A stretch of 16,072 nucleotides of DNA, taken from assembly GCA_016281475.1 (NCBI GenBank), contig JAEEIS010000030.1:1-16072 (forward strand). The letters run 5' to 3'. The notes beneath the pieces are model-generated. The model was not told the origin of the DNA. It saw nothing but the letters and a program-made list of their open reading frames with translations, and searched no databases. This document shows positions 12,477 through 16,072 of this stretch, piece by piece (position 1 is the stretch's first letter; each line of letters opens with the position of its first letter). Source of the stretch: Bacteroidales bacterium (GTDB lineage: Bacteria; Bacteroidota; Bacteroidia; Bacteroidales; P3). A program made the position numbers and the translations under genes.

Positions 12477-12988
12477 GAGTTTTTTTCGGCTTCTATGAGA
12501 TTGCACACCTCTTGGTCGACCATGCGAAAGACCTGACCAATCGGTTGGTTCTCGAATTGCAGAAGGCTGTTGTTGTCGAATGTGACGATGCGCGAGGCCT
12601 GTGTCGAAATCAGTGCAAGGTCTTTTGCGGCTTTTTTGTCCCGTGTTTCAAACCTGAATGGCTGCACGACGAAAGCGACGGACTGTGCGTTTTGTCCTAT
12701 GGTAGAGCGATGTGGTTGACAAAGCCTCGCTGCCATGCCAGCACTGTATGTTCCTCCTATACCTGTCACAACGATAAGATTTTTGGGATTTTCATCTAGC
12801 AGTGTGAGCAGACGATTGTCTAAGTCTTTGTCGTCAGCGTTGACGCAAAGCCTTTCGATATCAGATGTGTAAGAGGAAATTCTGTCCTTATTGACAAGGG
12901 CAAAGTCGACATCCTGCGTACTCTTGCAGCAGATGTTATTAACAATATTGCACCCGCATCCGCCGATGCCGATCACTTTGAGTGTCAT
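12449..12988 (-). CDS. Short FtsZ/tubulin-superfamily-like protein, 179 aa
   Basis: The sequence follows FtsZ through its nucleotide-binding half only. KVIGIGGCGCN (4-14) matches the FtsZ T1 loop KVIGVGGGGGN; VDFALVNKD matches VEFFAVNTD; VVTGIGGTYSAGMAARLC (73-90) lies where FtsZ has GMGGGTGTGAAPVVAE; VAFVVQPFRFE matches VAVVTKPFNFE; and IVTFDNNSLLQF matches LITIPNDKLLKV. The protein ends after the helix before the T7 loop, so the catalytic Asp loop and C-terminal domain of FtsZ are missing. The tubulin signature GGGTGTG is degenerate. It may bind nucleotide without normal polymerisation and hydrolysis, or need a partner. It is not the cell-division FtsZ. ATG 12988 overlaps the YkvA stop (TAATG) and follows AGGAGG by 7 bases, a rare strong ribosome site here; the longer frame from 13027 is therefore rejected. 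Confidence 0.8.
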   Translation of the reverse strand: MTLKVIGIGGCGCNIVNNICCKSTQDVDFALVNKDRISSYTSDIERLCVNADDKDLDNRLLTLLDENPKNLIVVTGIGGTYSAGMAARLCQPHRSTIGQNAQSVAFVVQPFRFETRDKKAAKDLALISTQASRIVTFDNNSLLQFENQPIGQVFRMVDQEVCNLIEAEKNSCLQTGMPY

Positions 12989-13338
12989 TACAAGACCTCC
13001 TCTGTCGGCGTATAATCTGAAAACCATTTGTCCAGCAGAGCGTCGGCCTGCTTCTCGATGGATGGTGTGATATTATTCTTGACCTTCTTGTAAGCCAGCG
13101 CTATAGCGGCGGCCTCGTCCGCCCAGCCTAGAATGGGTATTCGCTTGGCGGAGATTAGGTTAATGGGCAACACAAGATACGCCAGCGCAGCGTACACGGT
13201 GTATTTGTCCTTTTTCGGCGTAGCGGGGTCGCGCAGCACAAAGTATAGAATTACCGCCGGCCGCGCCACCGTGCGTCCCACCCTGTAGGAGTACTCTTTG
13301 AGTTTATCATGTATGAGTGTGAAGTTTAGTCCTTTCAT
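12988..13338 (-). CDS. YkvA/DUF1232-family small membrane-associated protein, 116 aa
   Basis: The DUF1232 core is at residues 49-86: YAALAYLVLPINLISAKRIP, then ILGWADEAAAIALAYKKV. The family consensus is like LSPIDLIPDFIPVLGYLDD. Here the first Asp is Asn and the central Asp-Phe is changed, while the Asp-Glu after the tryptophan is kept. The hydrophobic segments suggest a membrane-associated helical hairpin. Function is unknown for the family. The gene is 38 bases downstream of the dynamin-like gene, with no -7 box in the gap, and its TAA shares a base with the FtsZ-like ATG. The tight packing with two GTPase-superfamily genes suggests a membrane-linked role. Confidence 0.85.
   Translation of the reverse strand: MKGLNFTLIHDKLKEYSYRVGRTVARPAVILYFVLRDPATPKKDKYTVYAALAYLVLPINLISAKRIPILGWADEAAAIALAYKKVKNNITPSIEKQADALLDKWFSDYTPTEEVL
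12996..13001 (-). promoter_or_regulatory. Strong ribosome binding site of the FtsZ-like gene
   Basis: The minus strand reads AGGAGG 7 bases before ATG 12988. Shine-Dalgarno sites are uncommon in Bacteroidetes and few others are seen in this window. It fixes the start and suggests independent, efficient initiation inside the overlap with the YkvA gene. Confidence 0.6.
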
Positions 13339-13376
13339 AAATTATGATACAGTATTTGTCGTACTACAACTAGAAA

Positions 13377-15188
13377 TTATAGGCATAATTGATTAATTTG
13401 GTCTAAATTGTTTCTTAATAATCCAAGTTGAGAATTAAGCTTTTTTTCCTTTTCGTCGCTTTCTTTTATGTGTTTTGCTATTACAGCTTCGTATTTTGTA
13501 ATAAAGATACTTTTCACTTTCTCCATTTGTTTTTCCATATTGACATGAGTCTTTTTTGCGCAAGCAATATAATGTTTTTCCATCTTTTCAAATTCATAAT
13601 CAATTTTTGGACCGACATCTTCTTTCATTTGTGCTTTTACAGAATCTAAAGACTTAAACATTCTAAATAATGGGAACGTAGTCAAATTTGTCTTATCATA
13701 ATTGAATGTATATTCTCGTTGCCATTCTGGGTTGTTCAGTATGGAATAGGTGAAATCGACGGCGTCAATAGAGAATGTATTAATAAAAGAAGTCTTAAAG
13801 TCGTTAAAGTTTTCGATATAAGAAGTATGTGTTGCAGATAGGAGCTTCTTAAACTCTGCATAGCAATTAGAAAAACAATTTTGGCCTTTTAATTTTGTGG
13901 TGGCACTCTCCATCGTGGCCTGTGCTTCGTCTTTTGTTGAACTATTATCTATTCTGTTGAAAACATAGTTCTTGAAAGAAACTCTGTTTGTTGATACACT
14001 ATTCACAATAACAGACTCAATATATGAATACTGATATACAACATGAGAGGAAAAGAAATCGGTCATGAATTCTCGTAAGGGTTTCACTCGCATCATATGA
14101 GTTTCCTCCAGTTCGTTCTTTAGCTCGCCTTCTCTCATTTCTATTTCCGATTGAAGGTTATCTCGCATATTCAAAATAAGTCTACGAATTCTGTCCTGTA
14201 TGGTTGCTTCTTTTTCACTCTCAATTTTCTCTAAAAGGTGATCGATGTCTGAAATAAAATCTGAGCACAATGTCCTTCTCTCTTCATCAGACAAATGGTT
14301 CAACAATTCTGTTTTCTCAATAATACCTCTTTCTTCTAAAGACAATAAAGATGGGGCCAAAAGAATATTCGGATTATCGATTCCGAGGAAATTGTATATT
14401 CTTTGCTCTACTACTTTAGGTATTTGTGTGCGTTCAATGGACTTGCGTATCAGCTCTATTTTTGTAATGATGAAAATACATTTATCTGCAACATCACCAA
14501 GGTTTTCCTCAACATAGTTGGCTAGTGTTTGCGGGAATGCTTGCGTGGCAGTAGTGATAATGAGGGCAATATCACATATGTCTTTTATTGCCCTGCGAGT
14601 TATCTCCGAGTGTAAAGGGTTTAGGGAATCTGTACCTGGAGTATCAACTATTACGATTCCGTTTTTGAGTATTTTTGAAGGATAATATACCGTAGCGTCA
14701 ACTAGGGTCTGTGATACTTCATTTGATGTAGTTATCCTATCAAAAACATCAAGCAATAATTCATCAGATCTGTTAATGTGTAGAACATCCAATACTTTTA
14801 TCCACGCTTTCTTGAGGTTAGATAACGCATTATATATTTCAGGAGTGTATTTGTTTAGTATGGCTGTTTTGTCTCGATTGTACTTTAACGTCTCTCCTGT
14901 TTTTAAAGCAATTTGTAAGTTTATGCGGTCCCCATATTCTAATTTCGTTATGGTAGTAGTAGTCCCTTGTAAAGCATTAGTCCTAAAAAAATCCGCACCA
15001 ATTAATGAGTTGACAAGAGTTGATTTCCCACTTGAGAACTCACCTACAATTCCAAGATATAACTTATTGTCGTTAACCCTTTTTTTTACAGTGTCCAGTT
15101 GACTAATCAGTGTTTCTTGAGTGGCTTTAGCAAGCAAGGAATCTTTGATAGTTGACTCTATGATATTAATTGTACCATTGTAATCCAT
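13377..15188 (-). CDS. Bacterial dynamin-like GTPase, 603 aa
   Basis: A dynamin-superfamily GTPase, expected to bind and remodel membranes through GTP-driven assembly. G motifs are clear: G1 GEFSSGKST (49-57), the G2 threonines in GTTTT (75-79), G3 DTPG (182-185), and a G4 position TKIE (242-245), where most members have TKxD. The C-terminal half is helical with long charged coiled-coil stretches (about 330-370 and 535-603), as in the stalk of dynamins. No transmembrane helix or obvious hydrophobic paddle is visible, so the two-TM protein encoded just upstream probably provides the membrane contact. ATG 15188 follows directly after the TAA of that gene, with no bases between. The gene is notably AT-rich compared with the genes to its left. 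Similar proteins serve in membrane repair, vesicle release and phage resistance; which applies here cannot be told. Confidence 0.92.
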   Translation of the reverse strand: MDYNGTINIIESTIKDSLLAKATQETLISQLDTVKKRVNDNKLYLGIVGEFSSGKSTLVNSLIGADFFRTNALQGTTTTITKLEYGDRINLQIALKTGETLKYNRDKTAILNKYTPEIYNALSNLKKAWIKVLDVLHINRSDELLLDVFDRITTSNEVSQTLVDATVYYPSKILKNGIVIVDTPGTDSLNPLHSEITRRAIKDICDIALIITTATQAFPQTLANYVEENLGDVADKCIFIITKIELIRKSIERTQIPKVVEQRIYNFLGIDNPNILLAPSLLSLEERGIIEKTELLNHLSDEERRTLCSDFISDIDHLLEKIESEKEATIQDRIRRLILNMRDNLQSEIEMREGELKNELEETHMMRVKPLREFMTDFFSSHVVYQYSYIESVIVNSVSTNRVSFKNYVFNRIDNSSTKDEAQATMESATTKLKGQNCFSNCYAEFKKLLSATHTSYIENFNDFKTSFINTFSIDAVDFTYSILNNPEWQREYTFNYDKTNLTTFPLFRMFKSLDSVKAQMKEDVGPKIDYEFEKMEKHYIACAKKTHVNMEKQMEKVKSIFITKYEAVIAKHIKESDEKEKKLNSQLGLLRNNLDQINQLCL

Positions 15189-15710
15189 TTAACTCAGTAT
15201 TGACATAATTCCATTGTAATACTTGTTCAATTGCTGTATGAGCGCCGCTAGATTCTTTTCTTTATTAGATTCTTCCTTCTGCTTACCATACTTTTTTACA
15301 GTAGGATACAATAATACCGCGGGGGCAATTGTAGAGATGGCCTGAACAATTTTACTTGCACCTGAAAAATAGCTTATCCCCAATCCTGCAATTGCACCTA
15401 TTGCAGGGATTAAATAATATATTCCATCGGACAACTCTTTTTTCATCTCAATATTGATAAATTTCATATCATTCATAAGAATATCTTGAATTAGTTCAGC
15501 CTTCTGTGGTTCTCTTTCTGCAAAAGAGGACAGCCATTTTCCATTTATTTCATAGTCTGAAAACCATATTGAGGCAGAATCGCTCAATATCAAATTAGCC
15601 AAAGGTATTGATAATTTCTGCTCGTTAGCGGTATTTATTAGTTTACCTTTGACGAGTGCAATAAAATCGCTCCATAATGAGTCGAATTTTTCTTTGTCTG
15701 TATTATCCAT
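15189..15710 (-). CDS. Two-TM membrane protein, likely partner of the dynamin-like GTPase, 173 aa
   Basis: No named family recognised. Residues 1-95 are a soluble, helical N-terminal domain. Two closely spaced hydrophobic helices follow, about 96-115 (GIYYLIPAIGAIAGLGISYF) and 121-138 (IVQAISTIAPAVLLYPTV), then a charged lysine/glutamate tail (KKYGKQKEESNKEKN) and a final helix. The helical hairpin is glycine/alanine rich and resembles the membrane-inserting paddles of some bacterial dynamins, here on a separate chain. Its stop codon abuts the start of the dynamin-like gene, so production of the two is almost surely coupled. It shares the high A+T content of that gene. ATG 15710 is the first in-frame start after the AT-rich leader. 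Confidence 0.75.
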   Translation of the reverse strand: MDNTDKEKFDSLWSDFIALVKGKLINTANEQKLSIPLANLILSDSASIWFSDYEINGKWLSSFAEREPQKAELIQDILMNDMKFINIEMKKELSDGIYYLIPAIGAIAGLGISYFSGASKIVQAISTIAPAVLLYPTVKKYGKQKEESNKEKNLAALIQQLNKYYNGIMSILS

Positions 15711-15723
15711 GATGTTTATAATT

Positions 15724-15997
15724 TTAAATTGTTGTTATTAGATTCTTGATTTTTTCTTGACGGTTTCTAATGTTGTTTTTTTCGTCTTTCACCTCTTATA
15801 TTCTGAGTTTAACAGCATTAAATTTGGCTTTCCATCTTAAGTACAGTCTCGTTATATGTTGCAAGATACCGATTAATCTCCGATGTGATGTGTGCATTAA
15901 TGTCGCTCAAATATCTATTGTAATTCGAAATACTGAAATACTCCCCGTTTTTAGACAGGTTGGTTAAACATTTATAGATTGTTTGATGTACATTGAA
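15724..15997 (-). pseudogene. Possible decayed small gene upstream of the dynamin module
   Basis: Minus-strand frame 15997-15818 is open for 59 codons without an ATG and reads like real protein, including SISNYNRYLSDINAHITSEI and then NRYLATYNETVLKMESQI before TAA. After the stop, a shifted frame continues with one further stop as KDEKNNIRNRQEKIKNLI and ends at 15724. The picture fits a small helical protein broken by a frameshift and a stop, or a translated leader using a non-ATG start. The overlapping plus-strand frame at 15770-15967 looks like a shadow. Apart from this, 15711-16072 shows only AT-rich DNA and a promoter. Confidence 0.35.
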
Positions 15998-16013
15998 CTA
16001 CTGTTTGACGGTA

Positions 16014-16043
16014 CAAAAGTACACAATATTTTTCAAATGGCAA
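16014..16043 (-). promoter_or_regulatory. Probable promoter of the dynamin/FtsZ-like/WYL operon
   Basis: On the minus strand TACTTTTG (16014-16021) matches TAnnTTTG, and TTG (16041-16043) lies 19 bases upstream, the expected spacing for the -33 element. Transcription would start near 16007, about 300 bases before ATG 15710, so the decayed small frame lies inside the leader. Confidence 0.45.
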
Positions 16044-16072
16044 TATTATGCCGCATTTTCTCTTCTGAGGTA

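Noticed and set aside
12449..12988. Calling this gene the cell-division ftsZ
   Set aside because: It is about half the usual length, lacks the T7 loop and C-terminal domain, and has no division or cell-wall genes around it.
11445..15710. Naming the cluster as a known defence system
   Set aside because: No nuclease, toxin, reverse transcriptase, TIR, CARF or helicase domain is present, and I cannot match the gene set to a named system from sequence alone.
15770..15967. Plus-strand frame of 65 codons upstream of the dynamin module
   Set aside because: The opposite strand here reads more like protein, and this frame is leucine/serine-rich with no ribosome site or promoter.
1..16072. tRNA, rRNA, CRISPR array, IS element or integrase
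   Set aside because: No cloverleaf, rRNA motif, regularly spaced repeats, transposase motif or att-like duplication was found on reading both strands.

Overview
The window looks like chromosome from a Bacteroidetes bacterium, most likely order Bacteroidales. It has a type IX secretion (T9SS/Por) C-terminal sorting domain, several matches to the Bacteroidetes -7 promoter element TAnnTTTG, almost no Shine-Dalgarno sites, a GH20 hexosaminidase with a discoidin-like tail, and AT-rich AATTGA-type repeats between genes. The genus cannot be named from sequence alone. No rRNA, tRNA, CRISPR array, transposase, integrase or phage gene was seen.

Layout. (1) 1-3519, plus strand: the 3' end of one T9SS cargo gene, then two secreted proteins of unknown function, the second with two InlB-B-like repeats and a T9SS sorting domain. 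The tail of the first cargo gene and the tail of the third gene are near-identical DNA, including the downstream hairpin. (2) 3604-4834, minus strand: leucyl/phenylalanyl-tRNA-protein transferase (aat) and a low-molecular-weight tyrosine phosphatase. The last codons of both lie in the AT-rich repeat. (3) 4953-8076, plus strand: a large secreted GH20-type beta-hexosaminidase followed by a small membrane-anchored protein, ending at a strong hairpin. (4) 8140-11248, minus strand: a membrane-anchored WG-repeat protein, a cytosolic VWA protein with a complete MIDAS metal site, and an unrecognised 334-residue protein with its own promoter. (5) 11445-15710, minus strand: five tightly packed genes encoding a two-TM membrane protein, a bacterial dynamin-like GTPase, a YkvA/DUF1232 protein, a short FtsZ-like protein and a WYL-domain regulator. 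They run from a promoter near 16014 to a perfect hairpin at 11305-11331.

Region 5 is the best candidate for an undescribed system. It joins a dynamin-like membrane-remodelling GTPase and its membrane partner to a truncated member of the FtsZ/tubulin superfamily, under what looks like a ligand-sensing WYL regulator. The first two genes are visibly richer in A+T than the next three, so the cluster may be an acquired dynamin module joined to an older one. A membrane-stress or anti-phage role is inference only. The second theme is small repeats that have entered coding sequence: a 39-bp hairpin element inside the T9SS sorting domain, and the repeat-coded C-termini of aat and the phosphatase.
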